Source of the DNA: Aquiflexum balticum DSM 16537
Lineage (GTDB): Bacteria; Bacteroidota; Bacteroidia; Cytophagales; Cyclobacteriaceae
Assembly: GCF_900176595.1 (NCBI RefSeq)
Contig: NZ_LT838813.1
Span: 1,894,501 to 1,958,500 of the forward strand
Direction of reading: 5' to 3'
Length of the DNA: 64,000 nt
In this document: one piece after another, positions 7,320-17,029 of the stretch
Layout of the letters: every line of letters begins with the position of its first letter
Position numbering within the stretch: the first letter of the stretch is position 1
The notes under the pieces: model-generated
What the model was told of the DNA's origin: nothing
Database searches by the model: none
The model's input: the letters and a program-made list of their open reading frames with translations, nothing else
Translations under genes and position numbers: made by a program

Positions 7320-8666
7320 TTAAAGTAATTTTCTTGAAAATTTCAACCGCTGTCCTTTTTGCTCCTCATGGAATGTTCCGTTTTCGTACGCTAAATGTCC
7401 TGAAACGATTGTATGGGTTACTTTTGACTTAAAGGTGTGCCCTTCAAAAGGTGACCAACCACATTTGGAAAGTATGTTTTCTTTCTCAACTTTCCATGGA
7501 TTATCCAAATCCACAATCACCAAATCAGCGTGATAGCCAGGTCTGATGTAGCCTCTTTTGTCAATTTCAAATAGAATGGCGGGATTATGGCACATTTTTT
7601 CTGTAATTTGGTCAAGCCTTATTTTGCCTTGATGGTAAAGATCCAGCATGGCCACCAAACTGTGTTGCACCAAAGGGCCACCGGAGGGAGCTGCGGAATA
7701 AGGTCGGCTTTTTTCTTCAATGGTATGCGGGGCATGGTCTGTAGCTATCACATCAATATTTCCATCCAAAACTCCTTTTAATATACTGTCGCGGTCATGG
7801 GCAGTTTTTACAGCTGGGTTCCACTTTATAAAATTTCCTTTTTCAGCATAATCTTCCTCAGAAAACCACAGGTGATGGATACATGCCTCAGCAGTTATCC
7901 TTTTTTCTTCAAGTGGAAGTCTGTTGTCGAATAAGCCAACTTCTTTAGCTGTGCTGATATGCAACACATGTAGTCTGCTGCCATATTTCCTTGCCATATC
8001 AACCACTTTTTTGGAAGCGTCATAACAGGCCTCTGCTGATCTGATTTTTGGATGGTATTTTACAGGAATATCTTCTCCAAACTCCGATTTATACTTTTCC
8101 AAGTTGGCCTTGATAATATTATCGTTTTCACTGTGGGTGGCGATAATCAACTTACATTCCGAAAAAATTCTATCCAAACTCTTAGGATTATCTACAAGCA
8201 TATTACCGGTGGAAGAACCTTGAAATACCTTGATGCCACAAACATTCTCGGGGTCGACTTTTAGGATCTCCTCAATATTATCATTGGTAGCCCCAAAGAA
8301 AAAAGAATAATTGACCAGAGATTTTTCAGATGCTATTTTGAATTTATCTTCCAATAATTCCAAGGTAACCGCCTGGGGAACAGTATTTGGCATTTCCATG
8401 TAAGAAGTAATTCCCCCTGCAACTGCGGCCTTGCTTTCGGTGTAAATGTCTGCCTTATGAGTCAATCCCGGCTCTCTAAAGTGCACCTGATCATCGATTA
8501 ATCCCGGGAAAATATACTTGCCATTGGCATCAATTTTGAGATCTGCATCGAAATTGGACAAATCAGGTCCAACATTATAGAATACCCCATCCTGGATTAA
8601 AATATCCAAACGGGTTATCTTACCTTCATTTACTATATTTGCACCGGTGATTAAAATACTTTTCAT
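7320..8666 (-). CDS. pyrC: Dihydroorotase
   Basis: A 448-aa amidohydrolase. It shows the zinc site DDQVHFREPG at residues ~58-67, the carboxylated-Lys region CGIKVFQGSSTG, metal/substrate His in ATHSEN and LHVLHIS, and catalytic Asp in IATDHAPH. It interconverts carbamoyl-aspartate and dihydroorotate in pyrimidine synthesis. Length and the HFREPG motif place it with the longer class I enzymes rather than the short E. coli-type PyrC. It is monocistronic and divergent from the DEAD-box helicase gene across a 134-base gap; tRNA-His follows on the same strand. Confidence 0.93.
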   Translation of the reverse strand: MKSILITGANIVNEGKITRLDILIQDGVFYNVGPDLSNFDADLKIDANGKYIFPGLIDDQVHFREPGLTHKADIYTESKAAVAGGITSYMEMPNTVPQAVTLELLEDKFKIASEKSLVNYSFFFGATNDNIEEILKVDPENVCGIKVFQGSSTGNMLVDNPKSLDRIFSECKLIIATHSENDNIIKANLEKYKSEFGEDIPVKYHPKIRSAEACYDASKKVVDMARKYGSRLHVLHISTAKEVGLFDNRLPLEEKRITAEACIHHLWFSEEDYAEKGNFIKWNPAVKTAHDRDSILKGVLDGNIDVIATDHAPHTIEEKSRPYSAAPSGGPLVQHSLVAMLDLYHQGKIRLDQITEKMCHNPAILFEIDKRGYIRPGYHADLVIVDLDNPWKVEKENILSKCGWSPFEGHTFKSKVTHTIVSGHLAYENGTFHEEQKGQRLKFSRKLL

Positions 8667-8800
8667 TTAGTTGTTTATTTGAGAAGAGAATTGACATTTT
8701 ATTCAAATGCTACTTAAATGGAAGTTTACAGGATTTAACCTTTGATTTCTATAATAGGTTTATTTCATCCACTATACTTCTTACTCAAAAATACTAAAAC

Positions 8801-10159
8801 ATGTCTGATACCCTTCAACCTTTCGAGAATTTTAAACTCAATAAGCAACTTTTGGAAGCGGTCAGAGATGCAGGATATACCAAACCCACGCCAATTCAGG
8901 AACAAGCCATTCCACTTGCTTTGGCAGGGCATGATATTTTGGGAATAGCACAAACAGGTACAGGAAAGACAGCAGCGTATGTTTTGCCCTTGCTGATGAA
9001 AGTAAAATATGCCCAAGGTCAGCACCCAAGGGCTTTGATTTTGGCACCGACCAGAGAATTGGTCATGCAGATAGCTGAAGCTGTAGTTGCTTTCGGTAAA
9101 TATACTGATCTGAGGTTTGTCAGCCTTTATGGCGGAATAGGACCAAAAACACAAATTGAAAAAGTACAGGCAGGAGTAGATATTATCATTTCTACGCCCG
9201 GCAGGTTTCTGGACTTATATAAAAAAGGTGAGATTTTTACGCGCGAGATCAAAACCATGGTCATGGATGAGGCGGACAAAATGTTGGATATGGGTTTTTT
9301 GGGACAGATCAAGGGAATATTGGAAGTGATTCCTGTCAAAAGACAGAACTTGCTATTCTCTGCAACATTCAGCGGCAAAATCGAAAAGCTTTCCTATGAT
9401 TTCCTGGAGTTTCCGGAGCGGGTGGAAATAGCCGTTCAGGCAACCACTGCAGAAACCATCCAACAAGTGAAATACTTGGTGCCCAATATCAAGACGAAGA
9501 TCAATCTATTGGTCCATTTGTTGGAAAGTCAGAATTTCAATAGGGTAATTATCTTTACCAAATCCAGGAAAAACGCAGAGTCAGTTTTCAGTTATCTGGA
9601 GAGAAAGCATTTGGGTTCTATCCGGGTCATCCATGCCAACAAAGGTCAGAATACCCGGATCAACTCCATGGAAGATTTCAAAGCAGGGGAGGTCAGGATT
9701 TTAGTAGCCACTGATGTGGCAGCAAGAGGTTTGGATGTCAGTATGGTCAGTCACGTGGTCAACTTTGACGTGCCTTTGATCTATGAAGATTATGTGCACC
9801 GAATCGGTCGTACAGGAAGGGCCGAACAGGAAGGTGCGGCCATTACTTTTGTCAATCCAGCAGAGGAATACCATTTTGAAAAGATTGAGGAGATAATCAG
9901 GATGGAAGTGCCAACGGTGCAAATTCCCGAAGAGGTCACTGTAACCCCAACTCCTTTTGAAGAACAACAAGGCTATGCCAGGGAAATAGATGGGCAAAAG
10001 AAAAAAGAGAACCCTGACTTCAAAGGTGGATTCCATGAAAAGAGAACCCGGCCAAAACCCAACCCAAACAAAGTGGAAAAGAAACGCGGCAACAAAAATT
10101 CCAATGCCAAAAGGAATAGAAATCAGATGAAGACGAAGGGGAAGTGGAAGAAGGGTTGA
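8801..10159 (+). CDS. DEAD-box RNA helicase (RhlE-like)
   Basis: A 452-aa helicase with all core motifs: Q motif (TKPTPIQEQAIPLAL), motif I AQTGTGKT, Ia PTRELVMQ, DEAD in MDEADKMLD, SAT, VATDVAARGLDV and HRIGRTGRA. After about residue 380 there is a low-complexity, Lys/Arg/Asn-rich tail that should bind RNA. Such RhlE-type proteins remodel rRNA or mRNA and often help growth in the cold. It marks the left border of the accessory region: core-like genes lie to its left and the restriction/toxin genes begin 0.5 kb to its right. Confidence 0.92.
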   Translation: MSDTLQPFENFKLNKQLLEAVRDAGYTKPTPIQEQAIPLALAGHDILGIAQTGTGKTAAYVLPLLMKVKYAQGQHPRALILAPTRELVMQIAEAVVAFGKYTDLRFVSLYGGIGPKTQIEKVQAGVDIIISTPGRFLDLYKKGEIFTREIKTMVMDEADKMLDMGFLGQIKGILEVIPVKRQNLLFSATFSGKIEKLSYDFLEFPERVEIAVQATTAETIQQVKYLVPNIKTKINLLVHLLESQNFNRVIIFTKSRKNAESVFSYLERKHLGSIRVIHANKGQNTRINSMEDFKAGEVRILVATDVAARGLDVSMVSHVVNFDVPLIYEDYVHRIGRTGRAEQEGAAITFVNPAEEYHFEKIEEIIRMEVPTVQIPEEVTVTPTPFEEQQGYAREIDGQKKKENPDFKGGFHEKRTRPKPNPNKVEKKRGNKNSNAKRNRNQMKTKGKWKKG

Positions 10160-10231
10160 GAGGGTGGATTTTAGGTTTTAGAAAATGGTTCTGCTTTTAT
10201 GTAAGTAACCCTATATTCCTTTACAAACAGG

Positions 10232-10268
10232 TTGGAAGTCCGAAGTCGGAAGTCCGATGTACCGGACA
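10232..10268. repeat. Interspersed AGTCCGA repeat
   Basis: GGAAGTCCGA occurs twice 15 bases apart, and the second copy continues into the hairpin GTCCG-ATGTAC-CGGAC. Elements of this wording are frequent between genes in Bacteroidota genomes (from memory). Only one cluster is present in this window. Confidence 0.5.
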
Positions 10269-10605
10269 TTTCAGTTTCCTGATGAGAATTAAATTGAATT
10301 AAAATTTTACTGGCTTCATCGCACTAACACATATTTTAAAATTAAGATTTTAGATTTGAAACATTAGGTTATGATCTCATGAATTAAGTTTTTTGGTTTA
10401 AAGTAGGGCGAGATAAAGATGTGCAAGCTAGTATGTTAAATTTTCAGTCCTTATTAATTTTTAAGCATTCTTTTAGGATAAGAGGAGTTCTATCAGGTCG
10501 AGTTTATTTTTAATTACTTATCTGAGTAGAGGGATTTTGGGTCCTATCACACAAGTACTAAGAAGTGAAAATGCGGAGGTTTAAAAGCTATTAGACTACA
10601 AATTT

Positions 10606-10634
10606 ACGGAGATAATACGGGGTAAATACGGAGT
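10606..10634 (+). repeat. Three TACGGRG repeats spaced 11 bases apart
   Basis: TACGGAG, TACGGGG and TACGGAG begin at 10606, 10617 and 10628, an exact 11-base period that puts them on one face of the helix. They end 57 bases before the ATG of the 248-aa protein. The layout suggests a cooperative protein-binding site or iterons. Confidence 0.7.
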
Positions 10635-10691
10635 AGTATTGACTTTGAGTCCAATTTGCTCTAAATTTAATACCAATCAATCTTAAAGGAA

Positions 10692-11438
10692 ATGGCAAGG
10701 CAAAGCGGACCTATTAAGTTTGAAGGGAGTATGGGGAATGTTACTTTCTACAAACACAAAAACGGGAATTACTATGCAAGACAGAAAAGTCAGATCAGCA
10801 AAAAGAGATTCAAGAATGCGCCTGAATTTGAAGGTTCGAGGTGTGCAGGCTATGAGTTTGGAAGGGCCTCCCATATCAGCAGGTTAATTAGGCATGGTCT
10901 GGTTTCCAATCTCAATGGCATTGAAAAGCTGGGACATTCCAAGTTGACCGGCATTATACGAAAGGTGATTCAATCCGATCCTATCAGTGGTAGAGGTAAA
11001 AGGAAATTTTATCTTGGAAATTATCGGATAATGGATGGGCTTGAATTGGGAAAGGATTCCGTTCTAAGCATTCTTGGTGGTAAACCACTTATAAGTCTTC
11101 TTGATTCTGGGAAAAAGGTGAATTTCGATTTCAGTCATTTGGGATTGATCCAAGTGCCAAAAATGGATTCCCCGATCACCCATTATTCCATCAGTATATT
11201 TGTAGTAAAGATTGGGGAGGATTCGGAGATTACCGGAGAGAAATTAGAGTATGCTTTTCCTTTGGCAAATGTCAATCAACCAATTTCAGGTATTGGTTCC
11301 CAAATGCTTGAATATATTGAAGTTAAAGACGAAAATCAGGTGATTTTGACGGCCATAGGAATAAGGTTTTATCAAGAGGTTAACGGAAGGTATTTTATTT
11401 TACAGGAAAATGGAGGAGTAGTCATTTCTGGTGTTTAG
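10692..11438 (+). CDS. Bacteroidota-specific protein of unknown function (MARQ-type N-terminus)
   Basis: A 248-aa basic soluble protein. Its first ~85 residues (MARQSGPIKFEGSMGNVTFYK, ARQKS, FEFGRASHISRLIR-like block) match a family I recall as common and often multicopy in Bacteroidota, always annotated hypothetical; the C-terminal half is more variable. It is preceded by the three 11-bp-phased repeats. It converges with the 89-aa gene, the two stops overlapping by 4 bases. A DNA-binding or mobile-element role would fit the basic N-terminus and island position, but nothing in the sequence proves one. Confidence 0.7.
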   Translation: MARQSGPIKFEGSMGNVTFYKHKNGNYYARQKSQISKKRFKNAPEFEGSRCAGYEFGRASHISRLIRHGLVSNLNGIEKLGHSKLTGIIRKVIQSDPISGRGKRKFYLGNYRIMDGLELGKDSVLSILGGKPLISLLDSGKKVNFDFSHLGLIQVPKMDSPITHYSISIFVVKIGEDSEITGEKLEYAFPLANVNQPISGIGSQMLEYIEVKDENQVILTAIGIRFYQEVNGRYFILQENGGVVISGV

Positions 11439-11704
11439 TTCTGGTTGCCACCGGGAAGAAGTTTGATGATCTTACCTTGCAAATCTTCTGATTCCTGTTT
11501 TAATTTTAACAGTTCCGATACTTGAGCTTCATCATCTTCCCATTCTTCCTCCAAAATTGAGAAAATCCTGGCATTATTGGCTGACCATTTTTGAAGAATA
11601 GGTAACAGGTCGGAAAAGTTACTACCATAATTTGAATGGCTGTTCCCATTGATAGTGATGCTGGAATTAAATATGTTTGAAATGAATAGTATATTGTTGC
11701 TCAT
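11435..11704 (-). CDS. 89-aa hypothetical protein
   Basis: A small acidic soluble protein. The first half is Asn/Ser-rich (NIFNSSITINGNSHSNYGSN), and the second half (about residues 50-85) is a charged helix, likely coiled coil (LEEEWEDDEAQVSELLKLKQESEDLQ). Not recognised. It is convergent and overlapping by 4 bases with the 248-aa gene, and divergent from the HTH regulator across 167 bases of very AT-rich DNA, so it may be controlled by that regulator. ORF length, start and AT-rich promoter gap make it plausible rather than certain. Confidence 0.6.
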   Translation of the reverse strand: MSNNILFISNIFNSSITINGNSHSNYGSNFSDLLPILQKWSANNARIFSILEEEWEDDEAQVSELLKLKQESEDLQGKIIKLLPGGNQN

Positions 11705-11871
11705 AGCTTGTTTTTTTGAAGGGTTTGGGATTTTATTGAAATGTTGGTTCAGTATTGTTTTTTATATGATGGAAGCTGGAGAATTGCATGTTTTGTCTAT
11801 ATTTATTGATAGTGGAATAAAAATATAGATAAAAACCTATATAAAAAAATTTTTGTAGATTAAAATATCTT

Positions 11872-12285
11872 ATGTCGAATATTATTGACAGAATTGGAGA
11901 ATTTGCCCATCGCCAAAAATTGAGCATCAGGAAGATTGAAAATAAAATCGGGGCAAGTAATGGAACAATTTCCAAAGCCATTGGTAAGGATAAAGACATT
12001 CAAACCAAGTGGATTGCCCTATTTGTTGAACAATTCCCTGAAGTAAATCCAGTATGGCTCCTAACTGGAATCGGATCAATGTTATTGTATAAGGAAGAGA
12101 AAGATAACATAGAATCCAAGCTTGCATCCGATCCTCAAGGTGAATATGAAACGAGGGCTTCAAAGCAAAACCAGGAAATTATCGCTTCCCTCAAACAAGT
12201 CATTGCGGCCTTGGAAGGACAACTCAAAGAAAAAGAGCGGATTATAGAACTAAAAGATAGAATTATCAGGGAGTTGGAGAAATAG
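11872..12285 (+). CDS. Phage-repressor-like HTH protein with C-terminal coiled coil
   Basis: A 137-aa protein. Residues 1-70 form an XRE-type helix-turn-helix domain (RIGEFAHRQKLSIRKIENKIGASNGTISKAI, then WIALFVEQFPEVNPVWLLTGIGSML), a pattern seen in many Bacteroidota prophage and island regulators. Residues ~95-137 are a continuous charged coiled coil (SLKQVIAALEGQLKEKERIIELKDRIIRELE), probably a dimerisation stalk; there is no LexA-type peptidase domain. It lies 34 bases upstream of hsdR and probably controls the restriction operon and/or the divergent 89-aa gene. Confidence 0.8.
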   Translation: MSNIIDRIGEFAHRQKLSIRKIENKIGASNGTISKAIGKDKDIQTKWIALFVEQFPEVNPVWLLTGIGSMLLYKEEKDNIESKLASDPQGEYETRASKQNQEIIASLKQVIAALEGQLKEKERIIELKDRIIRELEK

Positions 12286-12319
12286 AATAACTTAAATGAT
12301 CAATTGCTAAAAAATATTG

Positions 12320-15300
12320 ATGGACCACTCTAATTTTTCATATCTGGAAACTGAATTTCCCATTCTTTTCAATATCGGTCTAGCGGCGGAGTTCAACTTG
12401 CATCAGGATCCCATTACCTGCATGTTCAAATTGCGTCAGTTCGGGGAAAGGGTCAGTGAATTGCTTTTTGAGCTGCACCACTTGGATTTTCCTTATGATA
12501 ACTCCTTTCACAACCGACTGAAAATCCTGGAATTCGAAAATGTACTTCCCAATCAGGTAAAAGACCTGCTTCATGCCATTAAGCAAAAGGGAAACGTTGC
12601 CGTACACCAAAACAAAGGTTCTTTGGAAGATGCCAAAGGACTGCTTTTTTCTACTTTCAAAATTGCCAAGTGGTTTTATCAGACTTACTCGGAGGAAAAC
12701 GATGACCTGAGTACAGTCAAATTCCACCTTCCCGGGAAGCTTGATGCCAGGCATGCCCTTTATGAACTTGAAAAGGAATACGCAAATCTGCAGGAGAAAT
12801 TTGATGCGCTCTTAGATGAAAGAAGTACTGCCAAACTCCCAGAAGAAAAGCTGATAGAAATACAGGACCGTTCCCAAAAAGCCGCCAGAAAGATAGAAAT
12901 GTCCGAAGCGGAAACACGCTTGCTGATTGACGAACAATTGAGAACTGCGGGCTGGGAGGTAGATACACAAACCATTAATTTCCGAAAGCATCGAATCCAA
13001 CCCAAGAGAGGAATGAATTTGGCCATTGCCGAATGGCCATGTGGAAGTAAATGGGCTGATTATGCGCTATTTGTCGGTACGCAACTCTATGGGATTGTAG
13101 AAGCAAAGAAATATGCTTCCGATATTTCGACAGACCTATCTCAGTCAAAAGTATATGCAGCATGTATCGAAGTCGGGCATGAAGCCGAACTTTTGGGAGA
13201 GTGGCAGGGATATAAAGTTCCATTCCTTTTCTCTACCAATGGCCGGGCTTATCTTGAACAGATCAAAACCAAAAGTGGGGTTTGGTTTTTGGATGTCAGG
13301 ATAAAGCACAACAGCTCGAAAGCTTTACAAGGATGGTACAGCCCCGAAGGGTTGATCAAACTTCTGGAAAAAGATCTCAAAGCCTCTGAGGACAAACTGA
13401 AATCAGAACCGGTAGATTTTTTGGAAAGCAATTCAGGATTGGGTCTGAGAAAATACCAAATAGAGGCTATCCAAGAATTAGAAAAGGTATTGCTCAACAA
13501 CCCTGACCGCTCAAGAGCGCTGGTGACCATGGCTACCGGAACAGGAAAAACACGAACCATCATCGGACTTTGCTACCGTTTGATCCAATCCAATAGATTC
13601 AAAAGAATTCTTTTTCTTGTCGATCGAACGCTTTTGGCTACACAAGCTATCAATTCCTTTAAAGACAATAAAATCATCGGGCTCAATACTTTTTCGGAAA
13701 TTTATGGCATCAAGGAGTTACAGGATAAAGTTCCTGAACTGGATACAAGACTGCATTTTGCTACTGTGCAGGGAATGGTCAAACGGCTGTTTTATAGCCA
13801 AGATCTAGATGTTCCTCCGGTAGATCAGTACGATTGCATCATCATTGATGAAGCGCACAGGGGCTATTTGATAGACAGGGAAATGGATGATGAGGAATTG
13901 AACTTCAAGGACCAACGGGATTATGTGAGCAAATACCGCATGGTACTGGATTACTTTGATGCTTATGCCATTGGGCTAACGGCTACCCCGGCCCTGCACA
14001 CTACCGAGATTTTTGGGACTGCTGTTTATACCTATTCCTACAGGGAAGCGGTCATTGATGGATATTTGATCGACCATGAACCGCCTTATATTATCAAGAC
14101 CAAGTTGTCCGAAGAGGGGATTACTTGGGAAAAAGGTGCCCAACCGAAGGCACTTGACAGGGAAAGTAATACCATCATCGAACTGGAAAAGCTCGAAGAC
14201 GAGTTGAAGATTGACATAGCAGGATTTAATAAACAAGTAATAACCCCCAGTTTCAACAGGACAGTGATCCAACAACTGGTCAAGGAACTGGATCCGGATG
14301 GAGAAGAAAAATCCCTGTTCTTTGCTGCCACAGACGAACATGCTGATATGGTAGTGGCTTATCTGAAAGAGGAATTTGCCGCAATCGGAGTGGATGTTGC
14401 GGACAATGCCATTCAGAAAATCACGGGCAAATCCTACAATCCCAAAGACCAATTCCTGCGCTTCAAAAATGAAAAACATCCCAATATAGCCGTTACCGTG
14501 GATTTGCTGACCACGGGGATTGATGTTCCTGCTATCTGTAACCTGGTCTTTATGCGTCGGGTCAAATCCAGGATTTTGTATGAACAGATGCTCGGAAGGG
14601 CCACCCGTAGATGTGATGAAATCGGGAAGGAAGTATTTAGGATTTATGATGCGGTAAAGATTTACGAGACCTTGGAAGACTTTACCCAAATGAAACCTGT
14701 GGTGGCCAATCCCAAAGTGAGCTTTCGGCAATTGGTGGAAGAATTCAAAGATATAGATCAGGGAGAACGTGCCAAAAGGCAGGTGGAGCAGTTGGTTGCC
14801 AAGCTACAGCGGAAAAAGAAATACCTGGAAGGCGATCAGGAAGATAAATTTATCTACAATGCCAAAGGTGCCAAGCCAGATGAATTTCTGGAACAATTGA
14901 AAAATCTGGATACCCCGGCTGCAGTATCCCAAATCTTACAGCTTTCGGGACTTTGGAAATTCCTCGATGAACTCAGGCCTGAGGTGGCTTTGCCTTTGAT
15001 GTCTGACCATGAAGACAAATACCTGGGAACTGAAAGGGGCTATGGCAAGGCCGAAAAGCCTGAAGACTATCTGGATAATTTTACCCAATTTATACAGGAA
15101 AACCAAAATAAGATCGAAGCCCTCAAAATCGTCTGTAGTCGACCTACCGAACTGGACCGCAAGTCCTTGCGGGAATTGATGCTGGCATTGGATCAGGAAG
15201 GCTACAATGCCCATACTCTCAATGCTGCATGGAAAGCATACAAAAATGAAGATATTGCAGCAGATATCATTTCCTATATCCGAACCCTTTCTTTGGGGAG

Positions 15301-15553
15301 TTCTCTGGTAAGTCATGAAGAAAAGGTGAGGAAAGCAGTTGAAAGTATCCGTCAGATGAAAGACTGGAACAAAACCCAACTGAAGTGGATAGACCGTTTT
15401 GAGAAACAGTTGCTCAAAGAAACTGTGCTCAGGAAGGAAGACCTGGATCAGGATCCATTTGATGAGGCAGGAGGTTTTGACAGGCTGAACAGGATTTTTG
15501 AGGAGCAGTTGGAAGAAGTGATTGCCGAAATGAACAGAAATTTATACGCTTAA
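12320..15553 (+). CDS. hsdR: Type I restriction enzyme, R subunit
   Basis: A 1,077-aa translocase/nuclease. The ATG at 12320 is chosen over the TTG just before it. Residues ~1-150 form a DUF4145-like helical domain; the nuclease domain has the PD-ExK-type core with YGIVEAKK near residue 260. A superfamily 2 helicase follows, with Walker A TMATGTGKT (~405), DEAH box IIIDEAHRGY (~510), GLTATPALHT, and LGRATRRCDEIGKE. The C-terminal region resembles the EcoEI R C-terminal domain. It cleaves unmodified DNA after translocation with HsdM and HsdS. hsdM starts 9 bases downstream, giving one operon hsdR-hsdM-hsdS. Confidence 0.95.
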   Translation: MDHSNFSYLETEFPILFNIGLAAEFNLHQDPITCMFKLRQFGERVSELLFELHHLDFPYDNSFHNRLKILEFENVLPNQVKDLLHAIKQKGNVAVHQNKGSLEDAKGLLFSTFKIAKWFYQTYSEENDDLSTVKFHLPGKLDARHALYELEKEYANLQEKFDALLDERSTAKLPEEKLIEIQDRSQKAARKIEMSEAETRLLIDEQLRTAGWEVDTQTINFRKHRIQPKRGMNLAIAEWPCGSKWADYALFVGTQLYGIVEAKKYASDISTDLSQSKVYAACIEVGHEAELLGEWQGYKVPFLFSTNGRAYLEQIKTKSGVWFLDVRIKHNSSKALQGWYSPEGLIKLLEKDLKASEDKLKSEPVDFLESNSGLGLRKYQIEAIQELEKVLLNNPDRSRALVTMATGTGKTRTIIGLCYRLIQSNRFKRILFLVDRTLLATQAINSFKDNKIIGLNTFSEIYGIKELQDKVPELDTRLHFATVQGMVKRLFYSQDLDVPPVDQYDCIIIDEAHRGYLIDREMDDEELNFKDQRDYVSKYRMVLDYFDAYAIGLTATPALHTTEIFGTAVYTYSYREAVIDGYLIDHEPPYIIKTKLSEEGITWEKGAQPKALDRESNTIIELEKLEDELKIDIAGFNKQVITPSFNRTVIQQLVKELDPDGEEKSLFFAATDEHADMVVAYLKEEFAAIGVDVADNAIQKITGKSYNPKDQFLRFKNEKHPNIAVTVDLLTTGIDVPAICNLVFMRRVKSRILYEQMLGRATRRCDEIGKEVFRIYDAVKIYETLEDFTQMKPVVANPKVSFRQLVEEFKDIDQGERAKRQVEQLVAKLQRKKKYLEGDQEDKFIYNAKGAKPDEFLEQLKNLDTPAAVSQILQLSGLWKFLDELRPEVALPLMSDHEDKYLGTERGYGKAEKPEDYLDNFTQFIQENQNKIEALKIVCSRPTELDRKSLRELMLALDQEGYNAHTLNAAWKAYKNEDIAADIISYIRTLSLGSSLVSHEEKVRKAVESIRQMKDWNKTQLKWIDRFEKQLLKETVLRKEDLDQDPFDEAGGFDRLNRIFEEQLEEVIAEMNRNLYA

Positions 15554-15562
15554 TTATATAGC

Positions 15563-17026
15563 ATGAGTGCAGAACAGATTGCAAAGAAATTGTGGGAACT
15601 GTGTAATGTTCTCCGTGACGATGGGGTGACCTATCACCAATATTTGAATGAACTGACATTTATTCTTTTTTTGAGGTTGTCTGAGGTGAAGAAGTTTGAT
15701 CAGGATATTCCTGAGAAATACCGCTGGAGCAACCTGAAGGGAATTAAAGACAACAAAGAGCTTTTTGATACTTACCGGGACCTGCTTGCGAACCTTGGTA
15801 CGATGTCCACCAATGAGACCATTACAGAAATCTACACCAATGCCTCTACTACCCTGAGGAAACCTGTCAACCTGCGTACCTTGATCACCAATATCGATCA
15901 GATCGATTGGTTTGAGGATGAAGAGCAGGATAAAATCGCCAGCATCTATGAAGAACTATTGGAAAAGAATGCCGGGGAGAAAAAGAGTGGGGCAGGGCAG
16001 TATTTTACCCCAAGACCACTGATCAATGTGATGGTGGAACTGCTTTCACCCAAAATCGGAGAAAGGTGGAGTGACCCGGCAGCGGGAACTTTTGGTTTTA
16101 TGATCGCTGCGGATGAATACCTGAAGCGCAAGTTTGACGATTACTATTCCCTGAGTCAGGAAGAAAGAAGTTTTCAGATCAATAAAGCTTTTTCAGGATG
16201 CGAACTCGTACAGGATGCACACAGACTGGCATTGATGAATGCCAAGCTGCATGCCTTGGAAAGCAGGATTGTGATGGGAGATACCCTGACTGAACTGGGA
16301 AAGAGTTTCAAAAACTATGACGGTGTTTTGGCCAATCCGCCATTTGGAACCAAGCAGGGAGGAGAGCGGCCTACCCGTGATGACTTTACCATCAAGACCT
16401 CCAACAAGCAGCTGAATTTCCTGATGCATATTTACCGCTCCCTGAGAAGGGATACCGGTACTGCGAGGGCTGCGGTGGTGCTACCTGATAACGTGCTTTT
16501 TGAGGACAATGACGGACAGAAAATCCGTCGGGATTTGATGGATAAATGCGACCTGCATACCGTGCTGCGATTACCGACAGGGATTTTCTATGCGGCAGGA
16601 GTTAAAACCAATGTACTGTTCTTTACCCGAGGGAAAAAGGAAACAGGCAATACCAAGCGGGTATGGTTTTATGATATGCGGACCAATGCACCGAGTTATG
16701 GGAAGCGGACTCCCTTTGCCCGTGAGGCTTTTGCGGATTTTGTAAAAGCTTATACGGGAGGCTTGGGCTTAGAGGAAGTGAAGGAAAGCTACGATGGAAT
16801 GGTGGATGATGCCAAGCGTCAAGGCATCCAAGATCCCCGATGGCAAATATTCACTCGGGTGCAGATTGCTGCCAAGAACGATTCATTGGATATCGGTCTG
16901 ATCGAAGATGAGAACATCAGCAAAAATGCCGACTTGGGCGATCCTTTGGATATTGCAAGGTTGGCATCTAAGGAGTTGGATGGCATTAAAAAAGAGTTGG
17001 ACCAGATTATTGCTTTGTTGGGATAA
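15563..17026 (+). CDS. hsdM: Type I DNA methyltransferase, M subunit
   Basis: A 487-aa N6-adenine methyltransferase. The N-terminal helical domain (about 1-125) is followed by the catalytic domain with SAM motif I SDPAAGTFGF (~170) and catalytic motif IV LANPPFG (~257). GAGQYFTPRPLI, typical of HsdM, precedes motif I. It methylates the HsdS-specified target to protect host DNA. Spacing is 9 bases from hsdR and 3 from hsdS, so it is tightly cotranscribed. Length is close to the family norm (~490-530 aa); all key residues are intact. Confidence 0.95.
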   Translation: MSAEQIAKKLWELCNVLRDDGVTYHQYLNELTFILFLRLSEVKKFDQDIPEKYRWSNLKGIKDNKELFDTYRDLLANLGTMSTNETITEIYTNASTTLRKPVNLRTLITNIDQIDWFEDEEQDKIASIYEELLEKNAGEKKSGAGQYFTPRPLINVMVELLSPKIGERWSDPAAGTFGFMIAADEYLKRKFDDYYSLSQEERSFQINKAFSGCELVQDAHRLALMNAKLHALESRIVMGDTLTELGKSFKNYDGVLANPPFGTKQGGERPTRDDFTIKTSNKQLNFLMHIYRSLRRDTGTARAAVVLPDNVLFEDNDGQKIRRDLMDKCDLHTVLRLPTGIFYAAGVKTNVLFFTRGKKETGNTKRVWFYDMRTNAPSYGKRTPFAREAFADFVKAYTGGLGLEEVKESYDGMVDDAKRQGIQDPRWQIFTRVQIAAKNDSLDIGLIEDENISKNADLGDPLDIARLASKELDGIKKELDQIIALLG

Positions 17027-17029
17027 ACT

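Larger units (their letters stand above)
10160..10691. other. 532-base AT-rich gap with interspersed repeat and phased repeats
   Basis: No credible coding region. It holds a GGAAGTCCGA-type repeat near its left side (10232-10268) and three TACGGRG repeats near its right side (10606-10634). No terminator with a clear hairpin and T run was found after the helicase gene. The gap marks the left end of the accessory island. Confidence 0.6.

Noticed and set aside
13976-14731. 251-codon frame opposite hsdR
   Set aside because: It is antisense to the recognised helicase domain and its translation shows no motif; a shadow of the high coding content.
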